From contig CM072166.1 of assembly GCA_036850595.1 (NCBI GenBank), positions 19,384,756 through 19,448,755 of the forward strand: a stretch of DNA of 64,000 nt, read 5' to 3'. The position numbers were made by a program, and so were the translations under genes. The DNA comes from Rhyacichthys aspro (Eukaryota; Chordata; Actinopteri; Gobiiformes; Rhyacichthyidae). This document shows positions 44,044 to 55,213 of this stretch, piece by piece. Positions within the stretch are counted from its first letter, which is position 1; the number at the start of each line of letters is the position of its first letter. Below the pieces are notes generated by a model. The model saw only the letters and a list, made by a program, of their open reading frames with translations, made no database searches and was not told the origin of the DNA.

Positions 44044-44333
44044 GTAGGACTGCAAGTCTTTAGTTTAGTCAATTAAACGGTCGATGGTGTCTTAGTCGTC
44101 CAAAAAGTTTATTCAGATTTTTTTAACATGAAAATCTAGTTTAGTTTCTGAATAAATAATTTTTTGCATGAAATCCTGTGAGCTTGTGATTTTTGACTGC
44201 AGTTTGGGTCAGATAATTGGTCAGACCATTGAGACACTAGTTGTGGGAGCTTTGGCCCACTTTTAGTCGACTAATCAATTGGTAGGACATGTCTTTAGTC
44301 AGCCAAGAATTTCTTTAGACTACAGCCCTACTA
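44044..44333. mobile_element. hAT MITE
   Basis: Begins TAGGACTGCAAGTCTTTAG and ends AAAGAATT-side TAGACTACAGCCCTA. Flanks CTAAACAG and CTAAAACT are only an imperfect 8-bp duplication. Interior has GTCGACTAATCAATT typical of these MITEs. Lies in the intron of the SAMD3-like fragment. Confidence 0.65.
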
Positions 44334-45699
44334 AAACTGTTCAACTCTGTTGAAAAGATAAATAGAGTTTCAGTATGAGCTAAACAAATCACACACTTGA
44401 CCTCATCTGAAAAGGAGAAACCACAAATTATTAGAAAATCATATTTTTATTGCCATTGTGTGGTGTTCCTCTGTTCCTACACAAAAAATAACCAAAGCCA
44501 ATGTTACTAATCTTTGGCATGTCCAAGACTTTAATGAAAGATAAAATGTAATAAATCCAGCTTATTAAAATGTTAATATCTTGAATGCCAATTTGCATAT
44601 AGTATATTTCGCATTCATTGCTTTATGTTACCACTAAAGCAAGTTCCTTGTTTGTGAATTTTGTCCAGTGACAAAGGCAATACAATGATTCTAAAATGCT
44701 AAAGCAAACCTGAGCATTTTTTAGGCCAATAACCAAACAAATATGCATAATATTTATCCTTTAATTTTACTCAGTTGTGTCCTCTGAGTTTGTTATTGGT
44801 TAGAGACCTATTGTAAATGTTGGAGTTTTATTATACACAAAAACCAGGAACTTTTTAATCTGATCTGATGTTATAAAACCCTAAATCTTTTTCATTTGCA
44901 ACTTTCAGGATGTGAACGTGATGGAAACTGGAGACCTGGAGCAGGTTGACATGGGAGTGTACAAAGTCCAACACGAAGGAGCGAGTCCTGATGACAACAC
45001 AGAAGATGTTGGTGTCATCATTGAACGGTGCACTGTTCTCCAGGACCGGGGAGATGTGCCAACTGGTTGTACCCTTTTGTTTGGACTCCTGTACTGTCTG
45101 AATCTCAGCTACCCAAAAAAACGGACTTTTATCAAAAGGTTTTGATAGATGCGAAAAAAATGTACAAATGAGTACAAGTTCTGAAAAACAAATTGTAAGT
45201 AGTTTGCTTCTGCATCATAATGTGACTAGTTGGGTGTTCACATTTGATGCTGCTGTTTTACCTTAATGTTCATTTTGCCCATCACCAGATTTGCTCATAG
45301 CCACCTAAACATTTGATTTTGAAAGGGCATATTGTAGGATTATTTCTACATTTTCAATATTTTTTATACAGTAGATTTGTTCAGGGTGCTTGCATGCACT
45401 GTTTTCAAGGTTGGGAAAGTGCTTGCATTCTGTAAAAAGTGCTTGAAAATGCTTAAAATTTAAGTTTACCAATCCCTATCTTGCACATTTTCATAGTAGA
45501 GCGCGAAAGTTTGTTCAATTTAAGTGCTCTAGACCACTTTGTGCTGGTGTTATAACGTTATACACAACACTTTCAGCTTTATGCTTTTTGATCACAATTT
45601 CAATATACATATTGGGAAAGAAAATATTACAATATATAATACCTTGAAGGTGCTACTTTGAAAAGGTGTACAAAAACAAGGTGTACAAAACTCTTTGTT

Positions 45700-46356
45700 G
45701 AATGTTATGTTAAAAAAATGCTATTTCTGTGATGGCTGTTGAATTGAGTGTACAGTTGTCCCAATTATTAGCAATATAGTACTTACTGCTCTGAGCTCCT
45801 CTTCGGTGTCTTTTATAGTGGGATTAGCACCCTTTTTTAAAATTAACTTTTTGCCATGTCCGGTTTGGACCATGTTGAGGTTTTCGAAGCAATCTTCAGT
45901 GAAGTGTTGGTTACAGACAAAAACCTGTTTGGCTACTTTACCCTGGGAGTTTCGAATAATAAACTCCAACCACTTCTTACATGTTAATTCTTTTTTGGGA
46001 GAGAAAACAACACAGTAAAACTCCCACAGCCGAATGTTGCTGACAGTAAGTAAGCTAACACAGTAGCAGCGATGCTTCTCTGTGTCTGAGCTGCAGAGCA
46101 CGGCACTTGTTGACAGTTCAGCAGGGAGGGGCTGGAGGAGTGTGGAGGAGCACTTCCTGGAGAGGAGTGGTTTATTTCACATATTGACGTCATTGCGTGA
46201 AACAGCTCGTTTTAAGGACTGTAGCTCAAACTAAATAAATTACTCAAACATGCGCGAATGAAACAAAATACAACTTTTGGTATGTGTTTGAGGTAGAAAC
46301 AACGTTAGAACATGGTTAAAAGCTCAGAAAAGTTGATTTAGCATAATATGGGACCT
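45700..46356 (-). mobile_element. Second Kolobok-like copy, one end only
   Basis: The right terminus ATAATATGGGACCT abuts TTAA (46357-46360), and the interior matches 40674-41164. The left terminus is missing; similarity fades near 45740. Confidence 0.75.
45787..46190 (-). pseudogene. THAP-like exon, second copy
   Basis: Same protein as 40674-41002 but longer: CKKWLEFIIRNSQGKVAKQV, VCNQHFTEDCFENLN, then KLILKKGANPTIKDTEEELR before donor GTAAGT (45786). The extra part, absent from the first copy, is the usual post-THAP linker. This copy preserves the motif best. Confidence 0.65.
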
Positions 46357-46533
46357 TTAAGAATTTTGTATTGGAAACTGCAGTTTCACTTCTGCAGTTT
46401 CACTTCTGGGGCTTTGATAACTAATTTGTTGCTAGGACAAATATAATCAGGTCTGTCAGAAACAGTAGTATCAAGCTACTTCGTAATATATCATGGAGCA
46501 ATCACTTTCATACATAAACATTTATCTACATAC

Positions 46534-46717
46534 CTGCATTTAGTTTCAGATCTGTCATTTCTGTCTCAAACAGAAGATTTTGCAACCGGTAAAGAGGCAC
46601 ATTCAGGCTTTTATTTTGGGCTCCCTGTATGTTTTCTGGGGATACAGCACAAAGTCTTTCATCATTTCGCTTTTTCCAGCCTGTTGTTATTGTGTCTTGC
46701 AACACGACCTGCCACAT
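46534..46717 (-). CDS. Orphan candidate exon
   Basis: 184 bases bounded by TTTCAG and GTATGT on the minus strand. Open throughout: MWQVVLQDTITTGWKKRNDE, LCAVSPENIQGAQNKSLNVP, LLFETEMTDLKLNA. Not recognised. No partner exon found; may be relic transposon sequence next to the Kolobok-like copy. Confidence 0.3.
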
Positions 46718-47482
46718 CTGAAATTTAGAAGACCATTAGCATGGTCTGAGCACTTTCTTGCCACAACAGCAGTGAGGAATAATAGATATCTGAATGAGGA
46801 CAACACTTGTGCAGCACACCATCTAGGTAGAGAAAATGGAGATAACAGATGTCGCAAAACATTATTGTGTCGGGCTGCTGTCAAATATAGAAAACACAGT
46901 CATTTAGGACATTCTTAACAATTCACACTACTTTATGCGCTGTATTACGCTATACCACACTGTGCGTAAAATAAAAAAATAGGCCAATATACTGGACCCT
47001 AACAGAGTTGTATTTGTTCAAAATACACTAAAATGAACCTACAATTTTAGAAGACATGTTCTTTCTTAACAAATTTGCCGCTTGCATAGTCTCCACTTTT
47101 AACAAATATAGTGCTGCTTTCAGTGCGGTGACTGAAAGTTACACAGTGGTGCTTTAAAAATTCTTAAAAGGGCTGTTTCTGTGCTATGAAGTGATTTAAA
47201 GCCTGACTAAAACTTTTCTAAAATGCAGCATCTAAGTTCAGTTTTTTAAGAAGAGGCTGCTCTCCAGCGTGTTTGAAGAGATTTTTTTTACACAATGCAT
47301 CTAACAGCACAACACCAGGGTTAACAAAGCAGCTTTTTGATAGTTAGAATTTCCAGGGAAACATGAAATAGATATATCTGAAATATACAGCAACACACAT
47401 ACAATTGCTCTTCAGATGTAAACTGATCCGCAAACTTTCCGGCTTCACAGCAGACGTCTTTCGTCTAGAATCCAGGCAAAGG
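46718..47482. other. Unassigned DNA
   Basis: No gene or repeat family recognised. Confidence 0.4.
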
Positions 47483-47806
47483 GCATTTCATCTCAAACGC
47501 ACCAATTACATCAGTGTTACGAGGGCTCGGTCAGCCTCTGAGTCAGTGGTCACCAGCTCTGGATTTAAATGCACTAGACTTTCGTTGACCCCAAGATTGT
47601 AGCCTTAATTTTTACTGACCAATTCTGCACGTGCCCAGCAGATGGTGCAATTCACCTTCCTTTTCTGCTCCTGCAGCAGCCTTTAGGTCATCTGCAGCTC
47701 TACAGACTCTAGAGCTCCAGGGTTTTCCACCCTGCAGAAAACATACAAGAACTCATAAAACACATGAGGTAAGGCCTTTATACCACATCAGACTCAGCAG
47801 AAAAGA

Positions 47807-47834
47807 ATGAATACTATCATGTGATAGTATTCAT
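47807..47834. repeat. Palindrome
   Basis: 13-base arms ATGAATACTATCA / TGATAGTATTCAT with a 2-base centre, exactly at the junction between the first direct repeat and the SINE-bearing segment. Confidence 0.85.
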
Positions 47835-48029
47835 GTGAATGTGAACGTAAGCCTTTAACAAAAATATGGTTTTTCTTTGACTTTTGTTTTTTCTTGTTTC
47901 TCTTGAAAATAAATTGCTCAAAAAGTAAATAATGCATCACAAATAGTTAGAACCTTTTACTGTACAATTTAATGAATGCTATAAATGTTGTCCTATTAGC
48001 ATATAAAATCACTATGCTGTAATATATTG

Positions 48030-48206
48030 TTGAGTTTTAGAGCATCTTAGAGTGATTGGCACTCCTGCCTCACAGCAAGAGGTCCTGGGTTTGATCCCCA
48101 GCCAGGGCAGGGCCTTTCTGTGTGGAATACGCATGTTCTCCCCGTGTCTGCATAGGCTTCCTCCGAGTGCTCCGATTTCCCCTACCACCAAATAGTAATC
48201 ACCCCT
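48030..48206 (+). repeat. tRNA-derived SINE (DANA-like), truncated
   Basis: GATTGGCACTCCTGCCTCAC, B-box-like GGTCCTGGGTTTGATCCCC, then TTCTCCCCGTGTCTGC and TCCGAGTGCTCCGATTTCCC, the canonical body of fish tRNA SINEs. The body is cut at 48206 where the second direct repeat begins. Confidence 0.85.
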
Positions 48207-48541
48207 CAAAGGGCATTTCATCTCAAATGCACCTATTACATCAGTGTTACGAGGGCTCAGTCAGCATCTGAGTCAGTGGTCTCCAGCTCTCCAGATTACA
48301 ATGCACCAGACATTCGTTGACCCCAAGATTGTAGCCTTTATGTATACTGACCAATTTCTGCACACGTGCCCAGCAGATGGTGCAAGTCACCTTCCTGTTC
48401 TGCTCCTGCAGCAACCTTCAATTCATCTGCGACTCTAGAGCTGCAGGGTTTTTTCACCTAAAGCAAACCCTGCAGAAAACACACAAGAACTCATAGAACA
48501 CATGAGGTAAGGCCTTTATACCGCATCAGACTCAGCAGAAA

Positions 48542-48936
48542 AGAATGAGAAGTTTATTTATTTTATGAACTGCACTTACGGCAAAATATTTACTAAAACA
48601 TACTCACATACTGGATGTGTAGACATTAAACTATGCATGTGTGCACTTGCTGTGTCATGTGCCACAGTGAATGTATACATGCAGTGACTTATCGCCTATG
48701 TGGAGCACATTATCTGTTTTGATCTCTGCTCTCATGTCTGAGACTCTTCCAAACACCAGCCTTAGATTCACTGGAATTATGTACATGTATTTGTATTGTT
48801 TTGCACAATAAGCTTAAGAGAAGCACTTAATCTCTAACATATTGATTTGATAAATCAAACCTCAGAACCAACAGTTCAACATGTTGTGTGTTGTTTTTAT
48901 TGTTAACATACCAGTACTTTTCTTCCCTGTACCCAG
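48542..48936. other. Unassigned DNA
   Basis: Nothing recognised. Confidence 0.4.
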
Positions 48937-49086
48937 CCTGAAGTGGGGCAGTCAACCGGATGTGAGCTGGACCAGGGGACTGCCTGTTCCTGTTGTTGAA
49001 GGCTGGGAGTTTCCCTCTATACACCACAGGATGTCCCTTTCCTCATTCTTCAACGATAGAATGAGCGTGTTTCACAGGGGCCACTG
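48937..49086 (+). CDS. Orphan candidate exon
   Basis: 150 bases between a pyrimidine-rich acceptor (CTTCCCTGTACCCAG) and donor GTAAAA, open in one frame (phase 2 in and out). The product is Trp-rich and protein-like: LKWGSQPDVSWTRGLPVPVV, EGWEFPSIHHRMSLSSFFND, RMSVFHRGH. Not recognised. The composition is unlike the surrounding AT-rich DNA. No partner exon could be chained. Confidence 0.35.
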
Positions 49087-50220
49087 GTAAAAATATGCTT
49101 CCAACAAGCTGTATAGGTGACATAGCCAGATATACCTTTGCAGGAGCCCCAAGCAAAGCAATGCAAAGGGACCCTACAACTCCTGCCAAGAACCACTTTA
49201 CACCAACTAGTCACAAACAATGTCGAACTCCTAATAATGTCACTGTAGGGCTGAAAGCCACAACTAATGCAGTTTTTTACTGTTTAAATCTTGAGAACAT
49301 AAGCTTCAGAGAAATTATTAAACAAGCCAGACCATGTTCATCATAAATCATAATGGTACAGTACATATGGATGAGAAATTCTGATCAAACCTAGCCCAAT
49401 CTCCTGTTTTTCCTTTTAGCGCATAACTGAGTAAAATTAAAAGCGTTGTCTTTTCCTGAACTGCAGTCTCCTGTCAGACAGTCAAGTTTCCTATTCACTT
49501 ATAAACACTTGTGAGTCAAAAATATTAATTTAAGAGATCCTGCATATGACGTTTTCAGTGTAATAGAATTTAATGTAGTAGAGTCAACAGCAACAAAGTA
49601 TTTGTCAATATTACAGTGTGCTGTAACCCCCCCCCCCTTAAAAAAAACAAAAACAAAATAAAAACAAATAATATAGAAATAAATAGAGACTACTGAAAAA
49701 GTACATACTGATTTGAACAATAAGACAATCCGTTTTCAGATTCTGTGATGGTTCTGCTCACATTAAGCACACGTTATTGGTTTGTACAGGAATTAAGATG
49801 TAAAGACATTTATTTGCTTTTTTTTCAGCAGTTCTTGAAAGTTTAAGTTACCCTCTGTGTACAAAACACATTTTACAAAAATGTTCTTAAATAGGTTACA
49901 TTTCATGATTTTTATAGACATTTGATGTTCAGATTTCAAAGTTTGATACATTATTATCAGGAAAAATATAAATATCAAAAAATCTATATCGATCAATATG
50001 GAAAAAACAGGAAACTGGACGCTGCTACATGTTGATTGACAGACAGATGACTCTCTGAGACCATCACTTTAAAAGACAGGAAGGAAGGGGCCCTGCCAAA
50101 GCTGTGGGGCCCTACACAACTTGTGTTGTCTCCATATAGGAAGGTACAGCTCTGGGGGACACTGTGTAGTGGACCTTGTGTGGGAACAATTAAAACTCTA
50201 AAAGTATAAAACTGCATTTA
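49087..50220. other. Unassigned DNA
   Basis: AT-rich; a poly-C run at about 49627-49637 and A/T-rich tracts. Confidence 0.4.
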
Positions 50221-50229
50221 TTAATACTG

Positions 50230-50736
50230 TTTTTCTGTCTTCATCAGTTCATACCTTTGTCTGCTGGTATTTGGAGGGGTTGTGCTCCTCTGACAGCTCA
50301 GGAGGTTGGAGTCGCTATGTGAAGGAGTGAGCGACAGCTGCTCAGGGATTCTACTACAGTCGGTCACATGACCTCTTCGTCTGATCCCCTCCCTCTGCTC
50401 CAGCTCTAATGCTGCGTGCAGCCAGCAGACCAGATTATAGCCAGGCTCACAGCTGAGCGCTCCACACCAACCACACAAGTCCCATTGCAGCACTGAGGTC
50501 CCAGCTCCATAAAAGCCATGACCAGACTGCTACTGTAGGACCACTACTGTACCACTGTTGGAGCACCACAGGAGGACCACTACAGGAGGACCACTACAGG
50601 AGGACCACTACTGTGGGACCACTACAGGAGGACCACTACTGTGGGACCACTATAGGACCACAGTAGGACCAGGTGATGTTTGAGGGGCCATGCCAAGTGT
50701 GAGCCTGTGCCGGACCTGCTGAACACCATGGCCAAG
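50230..50736 (+). promoter_or_regulatory. Possible promoter and first exon of an unknown gene
   Basis: A GC-richer unique block with CCATAAAAGCC (TATA-like, about 50510) is followed by a leader ending GAACACCATGGCCAAG and donor-like GTAACA (ATG at 50728). The start context is optimal (CACCATGG). Only three codons would lie in exon 1. No downstream exon was found in the window. Confidence 0.3.
50540..50675 (+). repeat. GGACCACTAC minisatellite
   Basis: About ten imperfect copies of AGGACCACTAC(AGG/TGTGG) of 12-18 bases, within the putative leader. Confidence 0.85.
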
Positions 50737-51524
50737 GTAACACGGATTTCTTTTTTCTTACTTTTGTTTGTGTGACATTTAGATATATCTGAACCCAGCC
50801 CTCACAGAACATGAATCTTAATTATGTTATCACTGCGTGGTTAGTATGTGAGCTATTATGTAGTCACTACACTGCTGTGAACCCAGTATCAGGTATGAGC
50901 TCTTCTTGTAAACCCTTAAAAGAAAATGGAGTAAGGACTGCTTCTATTGATTTTTTGGAGCTAAAGTTCCCTAAAGAAAGTTCAATAGAGTTGAAATGTA
51001 GTGATGTCAGTAGCTTCATAAATTAAACATGAAAATTTTGCCTGTAGACCTGTACTTAAAGGGTATAGGCACATAGGACAATGGGACTGTCATCTTGGAA
51101 AAAATACGTATCACATGCCTTCCCAATCAGATCTGGCATATCTATTGAGCACAGGATCTCTGTGGAAGGGGGTCCCTGTTCACTCTTAGAAACCCCCTTC
51201 ATCAGTGACTGCTAGCTGCTCCTGTGGGAGAGAGTTTTTGTTGTGAACTTTCTTCACAGTTTTAAGTCTTTAAAGGGCTCACGTTGTGTCTTCACTGCTG
51301 TGGTGGGCCCCATATGTGTGTATGTGAGGTCACCCTGTCAGTCTCTTGACCAGAGACATTTGTTGGAACAGTCTTCAAATAGACCAACTTACCACAATAC
51401 ATTTAATATCACACTAGCTGTTGAAGAACCATTGAACCACAATCATTTGACCTTTATAGAGACAAGGACTGTACAAAGCTTTCCTGAGGCTAAATAAATA
51501 CTAAATACTATCATTCAAATCAAA
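50737..51524. other. Unassigned DNA
   Basis: Nothing recognised. Confidence 0.4.
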
Positions 51525-51990
51525 TCATTCATATGAATGTAAGCCTTTAACATAAACATGGTTTGTCTTTGACTTTTGTTTTTTTCTTGTTTCTCTTGAA
51601 AATAAATTGCTCAAAAAGTAGATAATGCATCACAAATAGTTTGAACCTTTTATGTATAATTTAATGAATGCTATAAATGTTGTCCTATTAGCATATAAAA
51701 TCAATATGCTGTAAAATATTGTTGAGTTTTAGAGCATTTTACAGTGATTGGCACTCCTGCCTCACAGCAAGAGGTCCTGGGTTTGATCCCCAGCCAGGGC
51801 AGGGCCTTTCTGTGTGGAATTCGCATGTTCTCCCCGTGTCCGCGTAGGTTTCCTCCGAGTGCTCCGATTTCCCCTACCACCAAATAGTAACCACCCCTCA
51901 CCCCATGGTGCTATGACTCACCTGCAAAAGAGATTTGTAATCTCTGTGCGACTTTCATGGATAAATAAAATGTTAAATAAAATTCACATA
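51525..51990 (+). repeat. Second copy of the SINE-bearing segment; full-length DANA-like SINE
   Basis: 51525-51735 matches 47815-48030. The SINE body (51745 onward) continues past the truncation point of the first copy through CCCCATGGTGCTATGACTC to an AT-rich tail ATAAATAAAATGTTAAAT. Confidence 0.85.
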
Positions 51991-52662
51991 CTCAATTCTC
52001 TGAAAAATAGACATCTAAAGTGAGTCTCCACAAACTCATTCAGAGCTTGATCATATGTGGAGTCTCTTGGACTTTAAAAAATAAAAATCAGTTAAGGTGG
52101 GTTTATTGATAGCTCACCACCTAACTAGCTGTAGTTGTAGAGTTATGTTTTTTGTTATGTAACTTTGAATACAATTAAATAAGTATTATACAATTAGTAA
52201 TTAAATGATTAATATATTTTAGTATTAGTATAGTATTTTAATACTGACATTAAGTAGGTGCTGTTTTATTAACGCTGTAATACAGTTTCTATAATGCTAG
52301 AAAAGTGAACAGTTGTGAGGGAGGAAACAAAAAAGCAAAGGGGCAGAGCAAAATATCAAATTAGTAAAGCAGAGAAAAAGGTACCAGAGAGAGAAAGAGA
52401 TGACAGAGATCGAAACTAGCACAAAAAAACTAAAACAGGACACTCACTAACAGAAAGAGAAGAGGCAAGTTAGAGAGCTGGTTATACAAAATTGTTACAT
52501 GTTAACTGTATGTCTATTAAAATACATTGTATTTCCTAATTGGATAAATATCATTGTTACATTAATATAGTAATGGGATTTTTTTTACTATCTGTAATTT
52601 CTCTCAGGCTGCTGTCAAAGCAGACATGCATAAAGAGCAGTGTGGCAAGGGTCACACTAAAG
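51991..52662. other. Unassigned DNA
   Basis: A/T-rich, then purine-rich (GAGAGAGAAAGAGATGACAG at about 52388). No gene recognised. Confidence 0.4.
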
Positions 52663-52937
52663 CAGGGGTCAACAATACGATGCAAACAGGTTGAGCACCA
52701 TGTTGCCCAAATGGACCACATGAGATCATTGTTAATAATTATTGTGAGGAATCATTAACATGATCAGACAGTGTCTTCACACAGATGAATATCTTTAACC
52801 ATGATTAATAATAGTATATAATTAAAGGTACACCATACAGCTTTTGTATTTTAGAAGTGCGTATCAAAATGTTAGCCCTTCATATTACTCAGTACCCTTG
52901 AGTTAGCTCTCAGTTTCTAAAGGGTTGGTGACCTCTG
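52663..52937. mobile_element. hAT MITE (275 bp)
   Basis: Ends CAGGGGTCAACAA and TTGGTGACCTCTG are imperfect inverted repeats. Flanks CACTAAAG and CACTAGAG form a 7-of-8 target duplication. Confidence 0.75.
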
Positions 52938-53259
52938 CACTAGAGGTACCAGCAGAGGAGCCACCAGTTATACCAGAAGTGTGATTTGTAGATTTGTGTG
53001 TCCACATGTGTATATTTATTGGAAACATGGGAAACTGTTACCAAAGTATATTGTATATCAGTTTTTAAACATCAACATAATGAAAATTATTATTGTATAA
53101 TGTACTCTAAAATACAATTTTACAACACTATGAGGCAGACATTACTGCAACATGTTCAGCCCGAATAAAATGTCATAGTACAGTGTGTTGGACTGTGTTA
53201 GTTTTTGAACACAATGATTTTGCTGACTGTTTTAACATTAGAGTGGTGTGTACCGAGGA
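52938..53259. other. Unassigned DNA
   Basis: Nothing recognised. Confidence 0.4.
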
Positions 53260-53809
53260 CAGCACATATGCAAATATGCAAACAGGTTGAGCAGGACAAT
53301 GTCCCCTGTCCTTAGACCTTTCATCAGGGTAAGGAAAAACTCAAAAAACCCAACCAGGGAAAAAGAGAAACCTCAGGCAGAACCACAGAGGTAGGGATCC
53401 ACCCAGGATGAACAGGCCGTGCAATAGATGTGTCCAGGACCGTCACTGACAAGAGAAAGCATAAGTCTAACCTTAAATGTATACATGACTATGTCTGCCT
53501 CTTCAATGAGAGCTGGGAGCTGATTCCATAAAACAGGAGCTTGGTAACCGAAGGCTCTACCTCCCATTGTAATTTTGGAAACTCTAGGAACGACTAGTAG
53601 CCCTGCATTTTGAGAACGGAGCGTTCTGTTTGGACGGTGTGGCACTCTGAGGTGTCTGAGATAGGCCTTACCACTGAGGGCCTTATGAGTAAAGAGAAGG
53701 ATTTTTAACTTAATTCAGACACAGTCTCTATGGGTTGTGACAGTACTAAAGAAGAAACAGCGAAGCGTGTAAGACTGTGACTCTGTGTCCTGGTCCCAAC
53801 ACTGGGTTG

Positions 53810-53998
53810 TCACCCCAAACTATTTGTCAGATTTAGAGAAAGTAGAGCCACTCCATCCAAAGTAGGATGGATGTCGTCTCTACGAATGAGACCAGGTTTT
53901 CTCCAGAATGCCTTCCAATGGTCTATAAATCCCACGTTGTTTTCCGGACACCACCGTGACTTCTGACCGGCGATGTTGCACAACATTACCGCTGACAT
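53810..53998 (-). pseudogene. L2 ORF1 SGNH/esterase-type C-terminal piece
   Basis: Contains DDIHPTLDGVALL, the Asp-x-x-His catalytic block of SGNH hydrolases, found in ORF1 of fish L2/CR1 LINEs. The N-terminal Ser block is out of frame or lost. Confidence 0.72.
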
Positions 53999-54245
53999 GT
54001 AAAATGTAAAGTTTTTGGCACTATTCCTCTTTCAAACTGTCACAAACTTATCCTGTTGTCCTGGCTGCTCGGGATTTGCTAGGGGGCTTTCTGACCTTTT
54101 GCTTCCCCTGTTGCGATCCGCATCCCTCCGCTATTTATGCTAGCCTGGCTACTCTTGTACACTGCAGAGCCGTGACTCTAACTCTGTTAGCCGTGCCCCC
54201 AGAGCTACAAACAAACTGCACCTATTACACTCTGTCTCATTGCTG

Positions 54246-54270
54246 TCTCTCTCTCTCTCTCTCTCTCTCA
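54246..54270. repeat. (CT)n microsatellite
   Basis: Inside the L2 ORF1 N-terminal coding stretch. Absent from the sister copy near 36730. Confidence 0.9.
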
Positions 54271-55213
54271 CTAAATGAGGCAAGGCTGTAACTCAACATA
54301 TGGCACATTGAGCAAGACAGCAGAGAAGGAGACGAGGCAGAGAGAGAACTCTTAGCCGCCTAAAGCTTACAGGCTAAGCTAACAAAAAAGTGTTTGTCAG
54401 GTAATGAATGAGTTTGTTCAAATAATTGCGCTTGATAGATCAAACGCACCAAAAGATGCAAAAGACTGTGTAAACTTGCTTTAAATTAAATTAAGAATCT
54501 GCTAAGAGCAGTAACAGCACAGTGTCAGGCAAACAACGAAATACACTCACCGTATGTGATGTCTCAGTAACACCACATGGAGGTGCATTATCCAGGTCAC
54601 ACACAATACATTAACGCCAACGGGAAGTGAAAGTACATTTTTTGGGGCATAGAGTCATGACATTTGATGTCAGGTCTATTTCTTCAAAATCATTATTAGT
54701 CAATGATTTAATTAGTGATCATAAAATAGATTTAATGTCGTCAACAGAAACATGGCTTCAGCAGGATGGATTTGTTAGTCTAAATGAATCAACCCCACCC
54801 AGTCACGTAAACTATCACAAACCTCGAAGCACAGGCCGAGGTGGAGGAGCGGGAGTAATCTCACACTCCAGTTTATTAATGAGCCCCAGACCTAAACAGT
54901 CCTATTGCTCTTTTGAAAGCCTCATGCTGTCAATCACTCATCCCAGTTGAAAAACAAAAAACAGTTTTATTTGTTATTATTTACCATCCTCAAGGCGCTT
55001 ATTCTGAGATTCTAAATGAATTCTCTGATTTTTTATCCTGCTTAGTTTTAGACTCCAACAAAATTATTATCATAGGGGACTTTAACATTCATGCTGATGA
55101 TAGCAGAGATAGTTTGGGCAATGCATTAATGGCCTTACTGGATTCTGTTGGTTTTGTGCAAAATGTAAACAAACCCACTCATATGCACAACCACACCCTG
55201 GACCTTATATTAA

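Larger units (their letters stand above)
43325..45145 (+). pseudogene. Last two exons of a SAMD3-like fish family gene
   Basis: Exon 43325-43414 (IDVKRECILKALPLYLNEDP, donor GTAAGTTG) and exon 44909-45145 (DVNVMETGDLEQVDMGVYKV, GVIIERCTVLQDRGDVPTGC, LLFGLLYCLNLSYPKK) join in phase 0. The order matches the C-terminal region of fish proteins annotated as sterile-alpha-motif-containing 3-like, often amplified. A run of seven A's at about 45114 shifts the frame: the expected tail FYQKVLIDAKKMYK is one base out. Upstream exons are not visible, so this is probably a partial or decayed copy. Function unknown. Confidence 0.6.
47483..48541 (+). repeat. Direct repeat pair (about 335 bp) around a SINE-bearing segment
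   Basis: 47483-47808 and 48207-48541 are clear copies (AAAGGGCATTTCATCTCAAA, TACATCAGTGTTACGAGGGC, TGGTGCAA..CACCTTCC, ACATGAGGTAAGGCCTTTAT). The 398 bases between them match 51525-51905. Confidence 0.85.
53260..54560 (-). mobile_element. L2 LINE, 5' and 3' ends joined by internal deletion
   Basis: From right to left on the minus strand: 5' UTR, ORF1 N-terminus (CNRCSLFVALGARLTELESR, in the 54165-54300 area, with a (GA)n insert), ORF1 SGNH esterase-type C-terminus (53810-53998: GFIDHWKAFWRKPGLIRRDD, IHPTLDGVALLSLNL), the last part of the RT protein (53373-53720: LRSQNAGLLVVPRVSK, GYQAPVLWNQLPALI) and a 3' UTR to about 53260 (GAGAAACCTCAGGCAGAACC). The endonuclease and RT catalytic parts are missing. 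Confidence 0.78.

Noticed and set aside
48040..48110. Possible tRNA gene (A- and B-box-like motifs)
   Set aside because: The sequence continues into the standard fish SINE body and is duplicated at 51750. No cloverleaf can be formed that looks functional.
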